Assembly (NCBI RefSeq): GCF_027942865.1
Contig: NC_134510.1
Span: 9,771,183-9,835,182 of the forward strand
Direction: 5' to 3'
From: Odontesthes bonariensis
Taxonomy: Eukaryota > Chordata > Actinopteri > Atheriniformes > Atherinopsidae
DNA length: 64,000 nt
The notes under the pieces were generated by a model. The model was given only the letters and a program-made list of their open reading frames with translations, was not told the origin of the DNA and made no database searches. Both the position numbers and the translations under genes were made by a program. The stretch's first letter is position 1; the number at the start of each line of letters is the position of its first letter. Below, in pieces: positions 27,801 through 39,002 of this stretch.

Positions 27801-30800
27801 GTGACGTCACAATAATGGTTGCTCTTTATCTTCCCTTCTTTATGTCAGCTGGATGCCTCTAATCTACCTACAGTAGCATCCTCATCTACTGTACATGTGA
27901 GGCAGTGCAATGCTTCTAAACATCTAGCTTCCTGATCCCTTTCAGGAGCAACAACAAGCAGGAAAGCGGAAAATAATAAAGGCATCTAAAATTTTAATTT
28001 TGAGTAGAGTTAAAAGCATCCCATGATGTGAGCTGGGCTTGCATAAGCAACTGTAAAGTTTTCCAACACAATCACTGCACCAGTTACCATTACATAATGA
28101 ATTTGTCTCCCTAATTGGAAGGCCTCTATGGAGCAAACGTACGTGTGCTCACTACATCTATGTGCATGTGGTAGACAAATACAGGACGGCAGCATTTGTT
28201 TATAGAAAGCACTGGATGGTTTGAGATTTAGGCCAAACAAAGGCGTATTTGATGGGTCTGCTTGGCAGCACATACGTGGCTGAGTCACCGGCTTGCACCT
28301 GCTCAACCAGCTGAGTCTTGAATGAGGGGAACATGAACAAACACACACACAGGGGAAGGAGAGATTAGAGTGTCCTGTGTAAACTACCACTCGTAGATAT
28401 ATCAGCTCAAACACAGAAAAGCATATTGGGTGAGAACAGTTTAAAAGTAATTTTATCACTTGCTTTGGTCATCTGAATCTTTTTCTTTTAACAATCACTT
28501 GGGTTAGTTGTAGTTTTCATTGCTGAATTCTATATAATAACCATCCTAGAATGGGTCAGCAACATGAAAACTAGCATAGATTGGCTAACAGGACTTATGA
28601 AGGTGGTCCATATGTAGAGTATGAGGTTGCATTTTGGGACGAGTTGAACTTTTTACAAGTTACTATGATAAAAACCGTATTAGCCCCTTGCTACATTGGA
28701 GAAGCATTCATTTATGCTAAAGATGTCACATGCACACACACCAAAATGCTAAATTAGCCGTGTGGCTGAGTTAGCTTTTAGTTGCAGACTTGTTGAGCGA
28801 ACCTTACTTCGATTTTGACTTGCTGTTTCAAGTCTTAACACTGAGAATTAATGATTTATGATAAATATAAAAACTTGAATAGTTTGAAGACTAGTTTGAA
28901 ATTTTGGAAAATATACCTAGTTACGTCTCTGAAGAGAACTAACCTAGATAAGAGAATTGACACCTCTGTTCTGGGTAGGCTACGATAAAAATGGCACTAT
29001 AGTCAGCAAGAAACAAGTTTAGGTTAGCATAAAAACTGAAACCAGGGAGAAACAAGCTTGATTTGCCCAACAAATGCATATTTGTGCAAACTGTAGCATG
29101 AGTCCTCTGAAAGACAACATTTCTGCAGTTTTTTTAATGTTCCTCATATGCTCATCAGCTTTCCTTTTCCTTTCCTTTCATAGCTTCAGCTATATCAATG
29201 CTCGCTGTCACAATTTTACCAATCAAACTGAACAACAAGCGAGTTTGCAAACAACACTGGCAAGTTAATATGTATGCAAATTTCAATCACAAAACCCAAG
29301 CTTCATGACAGTGCAGTAATGATGAATAGCAATAAAACTTATGATGACTGCAGACGGATTTTTTGTGTTAAAGGTCTGGTTCTGTTCAGTGGTTGTCAAA
29401 TCAAAATTAGGCTATGTCACTGCTTTACTTGAAAAAAGAATTGTTGCCTTTCTCTAAACGGAATTCACTTTGCTTTACTTTAAGTTCTGGTGTTTTGGTC
29501 TATTTACAGTTGTCTTGTACAGTTGTTGCAATTGTTTTTGGTGCCTATAAATGACCACAGGTCTTCTGTCTTTTTGGATACCGAGCAGCTTGCCAGTCAC
29601 AGCAGAAAGCTGAGTAGATCTACTATTAATAGTCTCACTAACAGCATGAGAGTACTCAGTCTTTGAATGGAGTCAGCATGAGATAACCTTGTGCCATGAT
29701 CCAACCAAGTAGCAGCCTCTCCCTTTATCCACCTATGTCTCTATGTCTCTCCAGGTTTAGGCCTCTGTGCTTCACTCACTTGCTCACAATTACATCTACA
29801 CGGACTTTAAGAGAACATTTTTGATTGCATGGACAACCACCACACAGTGAACAGAAAAGTGAAAGACATCCTGCCCTGTGCCTGTTCCACATCTTTCCAT
29901 TTGAGTCACAACTTCAGCATATCTCAGTCATTATGTGTAGCGCAGAGCCAATAAGAGCATTGTGCTGAATCTCAAGTGTATCATCACAGGACTCCAGAGT
30001 CTTCATTATCTTAACACTTGGTTTCACTCCATCACAAAGCAGATCTTTCACCACTTTGACTTCTGTCATTTCACAGCTGAGCAAAGCTTAAAGACCAACA
30101 ACAGTGATTACACAAATTGTTCCACATATTCATGAGACTGTCCCTCAAATTTCTGCGTCCACAGTACTATATGCAGGCCTTAATAATGGATGGGGATGTG
30201 TACTCTACTCTCTGGCAGGGCCTCATTTTTGCTTTTTTTTATTTATCTAGTTTTCTCTGTTTATATATGTTTTACTAACTACCAAACTCTTGAGCTATAT
30301 ATATATATATCAAAGCTGCTTCATGCCATGCTGTTTAATTTAACACACGATAAAAAGAAATCATCCTCTCGTAAGTCCAACTATGTACTGTAACTTATTT
30401 CTCATTTATTCCTACTGTCCTATTTCGCCAAGCGATATTTCAAGTTGCACAGCCATGGGCAGGCAAATCCCCTTCAAATTTACTTGATGTATAAGGGCCC
30501 AGAAGACAATAAAACCCATGCTGACAAGTGCAAATGTTATTTCAAACAAAGCCCTGGGAGACAACAGAACCTGGTACTGTGTGGTGCTGTGCCACACAGG
30601 AGAATAGCAGGTTATGGGAGATGGCAAGCCGATTGCTCTTTCAATGGGAACTGGGGCTGTCATCAGCAACAAGACCTGATAGGATCACAGACGTCAGAGT
30701 CTCTCTCTTATTTTCCTTCTGATGTTCTCTTCTCCTTTCCTGTCCCCTCTACTCCCCTCACCCTTCCCATCCCTTCTTATTTCTCTCCTCTCTCCCATTC

Positions 30801-31877
30801 ACATGGATTGCCTTTGCTCCTCCTTTTTTGTTAGTGCCTCAACAGAACATTATTCCATATTTTTCTTAAACACTAAGAGTGTCAACATTTTTTATAGTAA
30901 CAAGTGGTTAGAATATGAAGTTGCTCATAGTGGTAAATTCTTAGATATGTGTCACTTGTCCCCAGAATTCCCTTCAATTCACTCTGTTTTTAAAGCTTTA
31001 GTTTTATTGTACTGGTTCTCTCTCAGGAATCTCCTTAACTTTGACATTACATAATGAATGCTGCTGGCAGGAGTGAGAAATAAAGCCAATGAGGAAGTGA
31101 CAAAAATTTCTGGTTCTCAAATGACAAATAAAAGCGTTTCAGTTAGGTGGGAATTTGTAATGCTTTAGATAATGCATCTAAAACTGCACGAGCACTTTGA
31201 GTGATAGTGGCAGCAGTTTGCACTGGGTCTGCTACCCACTGCACATGCATAGTGTTGTCGGATGTTCAAAAAATAAGATGACAACTGCTAAATGTGAATA
31301 TCATGAACTCAAAATATAGTCCACAAACCAATGGGAAAGGTCATAATGGGTGCATACATCTTTAGAACGGGCTTGCAGCTCGTGGACGTCACAAAGAATT
31401 GAGACGTGGACTAATACGATCTTGATTGTTGACAGTAAGAAAATCATACTGAAACGTGAACATTATCCTTGTAAAAAATATTACAAAAGTTGGTTAAGGT
31501 TAAGGTAAATCTAGCTCAAATTCAGACGTATAAAGCACACAGTGGGGTATTAAGGATAAAAGAAGATGCAGGCACAGAGTCAGAAGCAGTAGGATAGCGA
31601 TCAATTATTGAGTAATGCCCACAACTGTGCAACCAACAACACAGCTTCACAGGTTTTTACAAATATATTATTTTAAACCTTATATAGTATTTACTGCGTT
31701 TCATTTTAGGGATAGCAGTTGTGTTCAAACCAGATTTCCGCCAGACCCAGACTTGTTGACAACTTATCAGCCATCCAAGACCAAAACACAGTTTTACTTT
31801 AATTAGCTTGATGATGGATTCATTTGCCGTGCATTCGGCTTTATAAAGTCAGGACAACATCCTCTCCTCCAGTTTCA

Positions 31878-31946
<69 letters not shown>

Positions 31947-34900
31947 CTGGGGAAAGTGATGGGGGATGGGAGATGCTCATGACAGAATCTTTTCTTTGCA
32001 TAGGATGGCGAGTGAGCATGAGTGAGTGAGCCAGTAGAACAGGGGAAGGCGGAGAGAAAAACTACGTGTGTGGGAGGATATACTGTACATTGTTCAGTGG
32101 TAAACTGCTCAGCATTCCCTCGCCTCATCTCATAACCATGTCTCCTTCTAATGTGTTAAAGTGTTTCCAATACCTATTTAGCCTTTACATTGTGTTTACA
32201 GTCCTGACACAGGGTGTTTCTCTAGACTGTCATAAGTTTCATTCGTCAGGTTATGATCGCTAAATTTGAGCTCACTTTCTGCCACAAGAAAAGTATTAAA
32301 GTGTAGGACAAGAACGTCAGAAGTTTGGGCCACTGTAATGTGTGCACAGTACTCCATCAGTGCGCCTATCCATGAGTGGCAGAGATCCTTCAGGCTCCAG
32401 GGACACAGGGGACCTCTCTGGAACACTAACCCCAGCTGGTATGCTGAGCTCTGAAGCACAATCAGATAAATGACCTGGACAGGCAGAGTGAGGTGTGTGT
32501 GTGAGTGCGCATGAGTTGTGAGGGACGAAAAGGGTGAATGGAAAAAGGAAATGGGACGTGATCGATCACAGCTAATTCTGGGTCACTGCACTTCATGTTG
32601 AAAACCGCCAACCATACTTGCTAATACGCATGCTAGCCTGGAAAGTGATACATTTTTTCTAAAAGCTCACTGAGATGAAAGATAAAGAACAATGGAACAA
32701 TCAAAGTTTACAGTTAATTACAGTTAATTCGAAAACTGGTTGATTTAAAAATTACAGTCTCTGAAATAAGATCCCGGATCCCCTTAAGCTGGGTAATATG
32801 ACTCAAATTAAAAGGAACTCTGGCAGTTTTTCACATCAACATCTTTCTCAGTGAGAAAGGATGCCCCACTCATCACACGATGACACTTGGTCAGGGCCCC
32901 CTACATCGGATTTGAATGGACAGGGTGCCACCAAAGCATCATCTTAGAACGTGCAGTGTTTAATGAGCTGGTAACATACCAATCAAAGGTTGCATCACCA
33001 TGGTAATGTGGAAAAAGTCAGCAAAGCTTTCGGCTATAAAATGTATTTTAAGGTGTATTTGAACAGCTAAACCTATCCTTAACCAAGTACTTCTAAGGTG
33101 TAACGAGGTAGTCCAGTAGCACAGGGAGGAAAGTAAAAAATAAAGATGGAATGAATGAAAAGAAGGAAGTGAACAACAGCACTCTAAAGGTCAACAAGAC
33201 TGTCATGCTTAGTAGCTGGGTGTCTACACCCCTCCACGCCTTCACTTCCTTAAGAGCTTTGTATTACTTGTTTAAACGCGAGCACTATGAAATGAGGTTG
33301 CATCTGAAAGCGACAGTGAAGAAGTATCTGCTGCATTAAAAACTAATGTGAAGGGCTCTTGACCAAGCGTCAGTTTGTGAAGAGCTGGGTTGAACATGTG
33401 TTGATTCTTTGGTACTGGAAGCCTTTTTCTAACATCAGTGATTATAGCAACAGGGTTGCCTCGCTCGCATTGAGAGACAACAAATGTTTAACAGAAAGAA
33501 AAATTCAGCATTTCAAACAGGAATCAAGGTGTTTTAAAGACATTACCAAATGGTAAGGGTCGAAAAGAAAAGATTCTATCAGGCTACATTGTGGCAATGC
33601 TTCCCCACCTTTGGACATCTCGTCCTGCATGTTATAGAGGTTTCCTAAGTCTTCAAACCAATGATTGTTGATTGCTAATAATTTGAAGGCCCGATGTAAG
33701 AAGCAAATATTACTTTTTACGGTTCCACGAGACAAAGATTGTCGAGGGTGGGGGCTGTACACAAAACACGGATTTATTAGATTCCAAACCCTCCTAATAT
33801 AGGGTACATTCCAAGACAAAAGAAAAATTCTAGAATACAGGACATCATTTTGAAAGCGCAAATAAGTCGGGAGGGAGCCCAAACAAACTAAAAAGCAGCA
33901 GACAGCTCACATCTCCAGAATACTTGCATCTAAGTGGAAGACCCTGTTACAAGGCTGCCAGTATAATTAGCACTGTCAAAAGGAGATCCCTCAGCATATG
34001 ACACAATCCCCCAGATCCTAGAGATGAATGCTGCCATGAGGAGGAAGAGGAACTAGAATATTTATGAGAACAAAGTTACGTTGTCTTCTCACTGCAAATA
34101 GAGATGAATATTTAAGTTTTTGCAAATGAAACTGATAGAAGCCTAAGCTCCCATCAGTGACTGTCCATCTTGAGACATTATGAGTGTGTGTGCTCAAACA
34201 GCTCATACCCTCATAATACAGCTAACTTTAAGAGCAAATCAATTGAAAACACTGTCAAAGATTAAAAATAAAGGTGGGGGAAAAAAGGTGACAGTGTAGC
34301 CGGGATGACCCCCTCCTGTCTCCTCACGCTCCCAGACACCAAGCACCCCCAGAGGAATGAGGAATCAGGGAGAAAGGAGAAGTGGAGCCCCTGGCTTTCC
34401 AGGGGTCACCCCATCAAAGGCAGCTGACGCCTGCCTGTAGGATACACTGCGTGTGGGTAGGGGGGTCCCATGGCTATCATTACTGCGGTGCTCAAGGACT
34501 CACTGAAGCAGGGAAAGCCAAGCTCACTGATAGATCGAGAGGATTCTTTATAATGGAACAAGTGCACCTGGAGCCATGTTTAACTGTAGACAGGACTCGT
34601 TGGTTGCAGCTACAAATGGGACAGTATGGAGTAGATGATAATTTATGGCTGATGGTTTGATAAGCTTTTATACGCATTATTTCCCAGGAAACTGACTTTT
34701 TTGCAAGCACGTTTTTTACATGCAGACATACACACTAGACTAAGAATGAGCGGGCTAAGAGAGCACTAGCTAATTACATGCGAGTCAGCAGTGCTGGATT
34801 TCCATCCACGCTCGCTGTAGCACCTCGAGTGAGATGACAGCAAGTTGGCAAGCCCTGCAGCTGGAGGCTTCTCTCTTTCTCTCTCTCTCATTCTCTTCTC

Positions 34901-37165
34901 CATCCCTCCATCCTCCCAGGATTCCCTCTGTTAGATTACACACTTCGATGTTGAAACCGCCACTTGCCCAAACGCTGGCCAAACTGCTGTGGGATTGGAC
35001 TATGACTGCGTCAGAGGAGATGCACGAGCTATAAGGTTGGAATGTTGCAGTGTGGGTGTTTGTTCCTGACACTGCTGGAAATGCTATGAACTATCCGATG
35101 ACAAGTTAATCCGCTGCAGTTGTACCTATTCCAGAGCTGAGCATATTAATTCTGCTTCAGGATATGTTATGCCCGAGTGATTCATAGGTATAGAAAGTGG
35201 GGATTTACTGTTTCGATGACTCATGATGAGTCACCAAGAATGTAAAGACAGAGCACATTAAACTAATATATTGGTGGTGTATGAAAACTAAAAAATACTT
35301 TAAGACATGAAGGAGTCTTGTGGTGTAATGTGAACATCACAGCAGCAGCAAAAAAAAAAAAGGTAGCAGAAAGCCTTTGTTAGATGTTTGGAAGAACAGC
35401 CCTGCTGTCAGGATAAGCCCTAAGGTAGCCAAAGCATGCACACTAGAAGCGTACTGTAATTCGTATGCAAATAAATTACCCACAGGCCTCTTTGACCTCC
35501 TCACATATTGAATCCATTTGGCTTGTTAGGCCTGAGAGTTACCAAACACCATGGTTTGACAGTAAGTCAGTCATGTCTAGCTCAAATAACAGCCTCTTCA
35601 ACCCATTGTCAGCTATGGTAAGGTTTGGAATCACTGTCAGACTAAGAGTGACCAAAACTGACAATCCCCTTCATCCCAGAGAAAGCGAATGGGGGGGGGG
35701 GGGGGGGGGGGTAAAGCGCCTATTGAAGAGGAGAGAGGAGGAGAGACTATGAAAGGGGGAAGGAAGGCGAAAAAAGCCTAGATGAATCACAACCGGCACA
35801 CACCGCAGCGGCTGAGGTAGCTGCGTCTTGGAGTACATGAGTCATGTTTATCAGGCAGCTGCACAAGGCAGGGACTGCACACCTTTATCCCCATTACGAT
35901 TGTTGCCTTGGAACTAATATTTACCAGGAGATGGAAAGAAAAAACAAACAAACAAACAAAAACAGGTTGAATACCTCTATAAAACCTTCCAGTGACGGCC
36001 AGGAATCCTTTACATTTCAGTCAAACAAACCAAATAAACCTGAAGAAAATCCATTTAACATCTAAAATGCGTACAGCATTCAAATCAATCGAAACGCACG
36101 AGCACCTTAGTTGTGAGCAAACAAGCATGTGCAACCTTTCATCTAAGACGGAAAACTACAAGAAAATCAACAGGATGGAAACATTTAAGGCCACCACTCC
36201 GAAATCCCTATCCCTTCATTCGCCTGACTTCCATAAAAAAAAAAATGTAATCAGCAATGAATGCATTTTTGTTGCCAGGTCAAGACGACCGTGTGTAATA
36301 TCCTATCATAAACCCGATTTATGGCCCACACAGTTACAGTTAAAGCCATGACAGCGGAAACACTCCGGTCCACCTTAAAAAGTGAAACCTTACAGTGGAC
36401 AGCTCCGTGGTGCTGAAACAGCTCCGAGCGACATCTGTACAGAAGAGGAGCGGTGAATGGGGGTGGGTAGGTGGGGGCAAGCTCTACCGGGGCTTAAACG
36501 TTGAAATCACACACACACACACCGCGTGCGCCATCGCCACAAAGGACACCTTAAATGATCTTTCCTGTGTCATATTGTGTAATCTCGGTGACGTTCGTGG
36601 GGAAAGGTTAAGCAATTTGGCGTGCTTTTTACGTGAAAATGGCGGCCGTCGCTTCCAACCCAACCCACTGTAGTACGGGTACATCCACAACAAAGTGCGG
36701 GGAAAGCACTGTGGTGTCCGCCGAGGTACAGAATGACACCGAGCTGTAAAAATAAAGTCGTCTCTCAATAAATGTTATATGAGGGGATGCTGAGTCTCAC
36801 CCTGGTACCAACCGTTACTGGTCGACCATCAAAGCTCCAGGTTAGAAGTCATGAGGCAACATGACTCTCTAGTACTTCACTGAGTGACAGAAATTCCCTC
36901 TGTAGCTAATAACAACCCACAAACACCGTTGTTTTTTCGCCCTCAGCCACACCACAAACCCCTTGGCTTTTTCTTACTTTAACATCGACTGCTCCTTCGC
37001 ATCCTCCTTCTTCTGTCGGTCCATGACACCGAGGATGATCTTCCTCTCCTCCTCCGTGAGGTGGCTGAGGTCCGGCATCTCCGGCATGGCGCCGGCCGCT
37101 GAGGGAGCAGCAGCAGCAGCAGCAGCAGGGCCAGGGCCGCCCCGGGGCCCGTGTGGAGCAGACAT
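563..37165 (-). CDS. rims2: RIM2 (regulating synaptic membrane exocytosis 2), N-terminal five coding exons; gene continues past base 1
   Basis: Coding exons on the minus strand are 37165-36978, 18957-18925, 17993-17901, 12524-12314 and 855-563 (818 nt, 272 codons plus 2 nt). All junctions are GT-AG and stay in phase. The product is the N-terminus of RIM2, the active-zone scaffold that binds Rab3-GTP on synaptic vesicles and Munc13, and so primes release. Seen: an Ala-rich start, the helix motif PDLSHLTEEERK (residues about 31-42), the RIM2-specific block WFPFSGITELVNNVLQPQQK (75-94), a coiled segment KLHQQFESYKDQVKKM (106-121) and a FYVE-like zinc finger with Cys pairs 138/141, 154/157, 162/165 and 180/183. 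The WFPFSG block and the neighbours dcaf13, slc25a32, cthrc1 and fzd6 separate it from RIMS1. The PDZ, C2A and C2B domains lie beyond the window. Whether it is the a or b teleost copy cannot be told. Confidence 0.97.
3241..3446 (-). mobile_element. tRNA-derived SINE, full-length-looking, with 15-bp target duplication
   Basis: On the minus strand it starts with a tRNA-like head with A box TGGCGTAGTGG (3437-3427) and B box GGTTCGAGTCC (3372-3362), followed by a C/T-rich body and a tail CCTATCCATTAAAGGC-AT-rich. TGCCAAATTGAATTC flanks it on both sides (3226-3240 and 3447-3461) without mismatch, the mark of LINE-driven insertion and of a fairly recent event. It lies in rims2 intron 4. Confidence 0.88.
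7240..7790 (-). promoter_or_regulatory. CpG-rich block, possible internal rims2 promoter / first exon
   Basis: CpG dinucleotides are clearly denser here than in the surrounding intron. On the minus strand GGCACCATGG (strong Kozak context, ATG at 7376-7374) is followed directly by gtaagc, a good splice donor. This is the look of a first exon with a tiny coding piece. Its phase does not match exon 5, so a translation product starting here is doubtful. Confidence 0.35.
8101..8145 (+). repeat. short tandem repeat of AGGACTATAG type
   Basis: Four imperfect copies of a 9-15 bp unit ending in CTATAGG. Confidence 0.7.
12314..12524 (-). CDS. rims2: rims2 coding exon 4 (zinc-finger N half)
   Basis: A 211-nt exon, acceptor TTGCAG and donor AAG|gtaacg. 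It encodes the helix before the zinc finger and six of its eight zinc-ligand cysteines (CGIC, CSYC, CARC). The next pair is in exon 5, so the finger is split by an 11.5-kb intron. The first base completes the Thr codon begun in exon 3. Confidence 0.97.
14936..15000 (+). repeat. retroelement 3'-tail fragment
   Basis: TTGTTCTCTGCCTGTTGCCC and GCTGGGATAGGGTCCAGATG match the same fish repeat tail as at 45718-45900, in the opposite orientation. Short and truncated. Confidence 0.5.
15690..16740 (+). mobile_element. degenerate Tc1/mariner transposon (plus orientation)
   Basis: The plus strand follows a well-known fish Tc1 transposase in order, with many stops and indels. AAGGCCATTTTCAAACAACTT and CAGTGAGAAAGATTATTTAT lie near 15770-15830. 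WLMIWGCFAFTWPGHLEVIK is encoded near 16170-16228. GAAGAGTGGGCCAAAATTCC and TTATTGCTGCTAAAGGTGGT lie at about 16455 and 16528, and the 3' end TATCTGAGGTTGTATTTCCC near 16671. It cannot make active transposase. Confidence 0.82.
17901..17993 (-). CDS. rims2: rims2 coding exon 3
   Basis: A 93-nt exon between an ACAG acceptor and a gtaagt donor, encoding WFPFSGITELVNNVLQPQQK then SQNDKEPEPD. This block is in RIM2 but not RIM1 and is the best discriminator of the paralogue. Its length is a multiple of three, so it could be a cassette exon. Confidence 0.94.
17994..18924 (-). other. rims2 intron 2 (0.9 kb)
   Basis: A short intron between coding exons 2 and 3. It is purine-rich on the plus strand at 18090-18350. 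I recognise no element in it. Confidence 0.85.
18925..18957 (-). CDS. rims2: rims2 coding exon 2 (33-nt microexon)
   Basis: A 33-nt exon between TTTTAG and gtaagt. With the flanking split codons it reads K-IKEEPKPQPA-Q, matching IKEEHKPQPTQ of human RIM2. It is far too small for ordinary ORF searches and was found by following exon phase and the known RIM2 protein order. Its length is a multiple of three, so skipping would keep frame. Confidence 0.93.
20665..20706 (+). repeat. (AC)21 microsatellite
   Basis: Uninterrupted dinucleotide run in rims2 intron 1. Confidence 0.97.
21793..21862 (+). repeat. (CTGC)n tetranucleotide microsatellite, 17.5 units
   Basis: Perfect 70-bp run in rims2 intron 1. 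It leaves several frames open on both strands, which explains the repetitive open frames there. Confidence 0.97.
25900..26530 (+). mobile_element. degenerate Tc1/mariner-type transposase remnant
   Basis: Broken frames on the plus strand give RGPVLWSDESVFQ-like, QQDNARCC and EWPACSPDLSSIGNVWHAMK (about 26260-26310). This is the order of DDE/D motifs (QDNA, WPxxSPDLxxIxNxW) in mariner-class transposases. Stops and frameshifts are frequent. Boundaries are not visible to me. Confidence 0.7.
28870..29060 (+). repeat. dispersed fish repeat fragment
   Basis: Contains GATAAGAGAATTGACACC and GGTTAGCATAAAAACTGAAA, resembling a widespread percomorph repeat. Unclassified. Confidence 0.35.
31881..31944 (+). 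repeat. (TC)32 microsatellite
   Basis: Perfect 64-bp dinucleotide run. Confidence 0.97.
35691..35711 (+). repeat. 21-nt poly-G tract
   Basis: Longest of several G runs. Others on this strand are at 7025-7038, 11795-11811, 22802-22817 and 60710-60723. Confidence 0.95.
36978..37165 (-). CDS. rims2: rims2 coding exon 1
   Basis: Start codon at 37165-37163, preceded by AAAAG. It encodes residues 1-62 plus two bases and ends AA|gtaag. An alanine run (residues 14-20) is encoded by a GCT-type trinucleotide repeat, so its length may vary. The PEMPDLSHLTEEERK segment is nearly identical to mammalian RIM2. Confidence 0.96.
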
Positions 37166-37874
37166 CTTTTACACACGGTGGCTAAAAAAAACAAGAGAGG
37201 CACCGTCAACCATCTGCAACGCGGGTGATGTGTGTTTTTTCTTATGTTTCATGCTTTGAAATGTTCAAACTGGCAATCGGCTTTGAAGCAGGCTCACACG
37301 CGGCATGACAGCTTGGTTAGCGGCATCATGCACATTATTAACATCGCGCTGTAGAAACAGGCGTGAAAAAGATTCAATCACGGGCTTCCTCCCCAGCTAT
37401 TAAAAGCTCGTGGTGGGGTTTTCAGACTGAAATGAGAGCTGCCTGGGTGACTCGCGGTATCAGGGGCTCAAACGTCAAATTTACACATCAACATTTCTAT
37501 GAAAGAACGCGCTGCAGGTTTGAGAGATGCTCCTAAAAGACTCGCGGGTTGTAGGTTACAACCTACAGGTATTCCAAACACAAGCCTCCATCCATCCAGG
37601 GAGAAGAAGAAAAATGACTGAGGATTTAAAGAACAACTCTTGCCTTTTATTTTGCAGTCATTTTAAATCCTGTCTAACCCATCGCTGCCATCCTTTAGAG
37701 GGGTTTTACGCGCATGCTGGAATAAAAGATGCCCGGTCCGTCCTTGTTTGTTTTCGTTTGGAGTCCTTAACCCTCCTCTGTCACTCTGTTTAGCTCGCCT
37801 TCCTCCAGGTTGGTAATTCTTAGAGATTTCTTAAATGCACAAAAATGGATGCAATGGCAGAGAGAGGGAGAGTT

Positions 37875-37915
<41 letters not shown>

Positions 37916-38622
37916 TAAAAGAAAAACCCAGCAAGGGAGAAGAGGCGGAGCGATGAAAAACACGTAGAATAAGCCGAGAGGACGCGCTGGATGTTCATTG
38001 ACAGCAGGCAGATAGCAGCCGCAAAAACACGGAGTGGAGGAGCGGCTGAAGCAGCGCTGTGTGCACCATGCATATTTCATAACCTGACCACGAGCACTGT
38101 CAGAAGGACTGATGTGAAGTGGGAGGGTAAACACAGAGCATGACCAGTGTGTGACTGTAACTGCAGGTGCGGCAGCGGTTCCGGTCAGTGCTTTCACACA
38201 CGCACTCACAGGGGTTTTGTTGCCAGCTGATGTGAGAAACTGTTAAAGGTACATGGTTGAAAATAAAGGAAAACATTTACACAAGAGGGAATCAGCTGGG
38301 TAGAAGCACTTCACTGTGAAAACAGTAATATTGAGACAATAATTAAGCTCCTACTTCTTAAATGTCAGCATTTTCTCCTGTAAAGTTAGTTGGAAATATC
38401 TGGGTTTTTGTGGTTAAGCCTGGAAGAGTGAACTCTTACTCCCCCCTTTTACGCTGACTTCCAACTAAACATTTATTTTCTGTTGATCTACTCTATCCCC
38501 CACCCCACCTCTGGCTCTCAGACTGCTCTTTGATTGCATCTGAAATAACTTTAAAAGGATCGAGTCTCTAACCTTATTAGGCCTCTAAGTAAATTAGCAC
38601 TGGTGTGGTGATCTGATACAAG
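37166..38622 (-). promoter_or_regulatory. rims2 5' UTR and upstream region
   Basis: Upstream of the rims2 start codon. On the minus strand a run of T then TAG (37190-37182) lies only 16 nt before the ATG and looks like a 3' splice site, so the true first exon may be non-coding and further upstream. Candidates lie in the G/C-rich block 37920-38200. A (GA)n tract occupies about 37876-37915. The transcription start cannot be placed from sequence alone. Confidence 0.5.
37876..37915 (+). repeat. (GA)n tract upstream of rims2
   Basis: Nearly perfect GA run with one AA interruption. Such tracts are common in vertebrate 5' regions. Confidence 0.9.
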
Positions 38623-38773
38623 TAGGGCTGGGCAAGTTAACTTGTTATTATCGCATTAACTCGTTAATTATTTAACGCCATAAATATTTTATCGCGCATT
38701 AACGCAGGTTTTATTGTTTAAAAAAATGTTCTTTTTAATTTAACAATTTTTTTTAAGAAAAATTAAAAAAAAA

Positions 38774-38850
38774 TCGGGCCAGCTGCAAGCGAGGACTATA
38801 GCCTCTTGTACATGGGGCGCCTGCTCAACCCACTATGCCACGGCCCACCC
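38774..38850 (-). repeat. SINE head fragment nested in the hAT element
   Basis: The minus strand shares a long stretch with the SINE at 3241-3446, including TGGCATAGTGG (A-box-like) and GCGCCCCATGTACA. Only the tRNA-like head survives; the B-box region and tail are missing. Confidence 0.7.
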
Positions 38851-38880
38851 TTGTTTTGTTATTTATTTTATCATTGTACA

Positions 38881-38956
38881 AGTCTGTTGCTCATAGGCTT
38901 TTATTTAGTAAAAGTCTGTTGCTCACAGGCTTTTATTTTGTAAAAGTCTGTTGCCG
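38881..38956 (+). repeat. 32-bp tandem repeat, about 2.4 copies
   Basis: Units begin AGTCTGTTGC at 38881, 38913 and 38945. The first two differ by only about two bases and the third is truncated. Inside the hAT element. Confidence 0.8.
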
Positions 38957-39002
38957 TCTGCTGCGGAACAGGAAAAGAAAGTAATCGGCGGATCCACCAA
39001 AC

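Larger units (their letters stand above)
18958..36977 (-). other. rims2 intron 1 (18 kb)
   Basis: The largest intron in the window. It holds (AC)21 at 20665-20706, (CTGC)17 at 21793-21862, a poly-G region at 22791-22817, a decayed Tc1/mariner copy at about 25.9-26.5 kb, a dispersed fish repeat fragment at about 28.9-29.06 kb, (TC)32 at 31881-31944 and a 21-G tract at 35691-35711. The stretch 24900-25470 is low in simple repeats and might be a conserved non-coding element. No exon was recognised. Confidence 0.85.

Noticed and set aside
28010-28459. 149-codon minus-strand open frame
   Set aside because: Within rims2 intron 1; contains no recognisable motif and no supporting splice sites.
30445-30834. 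129-codon plus-strand open frame
   Set aside because: The C-terminal part is low-complexity T/C-rich sequence; chance frame in rims2 intron 1.
33505-33882. 125-codon minus-strand frame considered as a LINE reverse-transcriptase remnant
   Set aside because: No reverse-transcriptase or endonuclease motif could be identified by eye; too weak to report.
37820-38209. 129-codon minus-strand open frame upstream of rims2
   Set aside because: Its Leu/Ser run is just the (GA)n tract translated; more likely 5' UTR or promoter.
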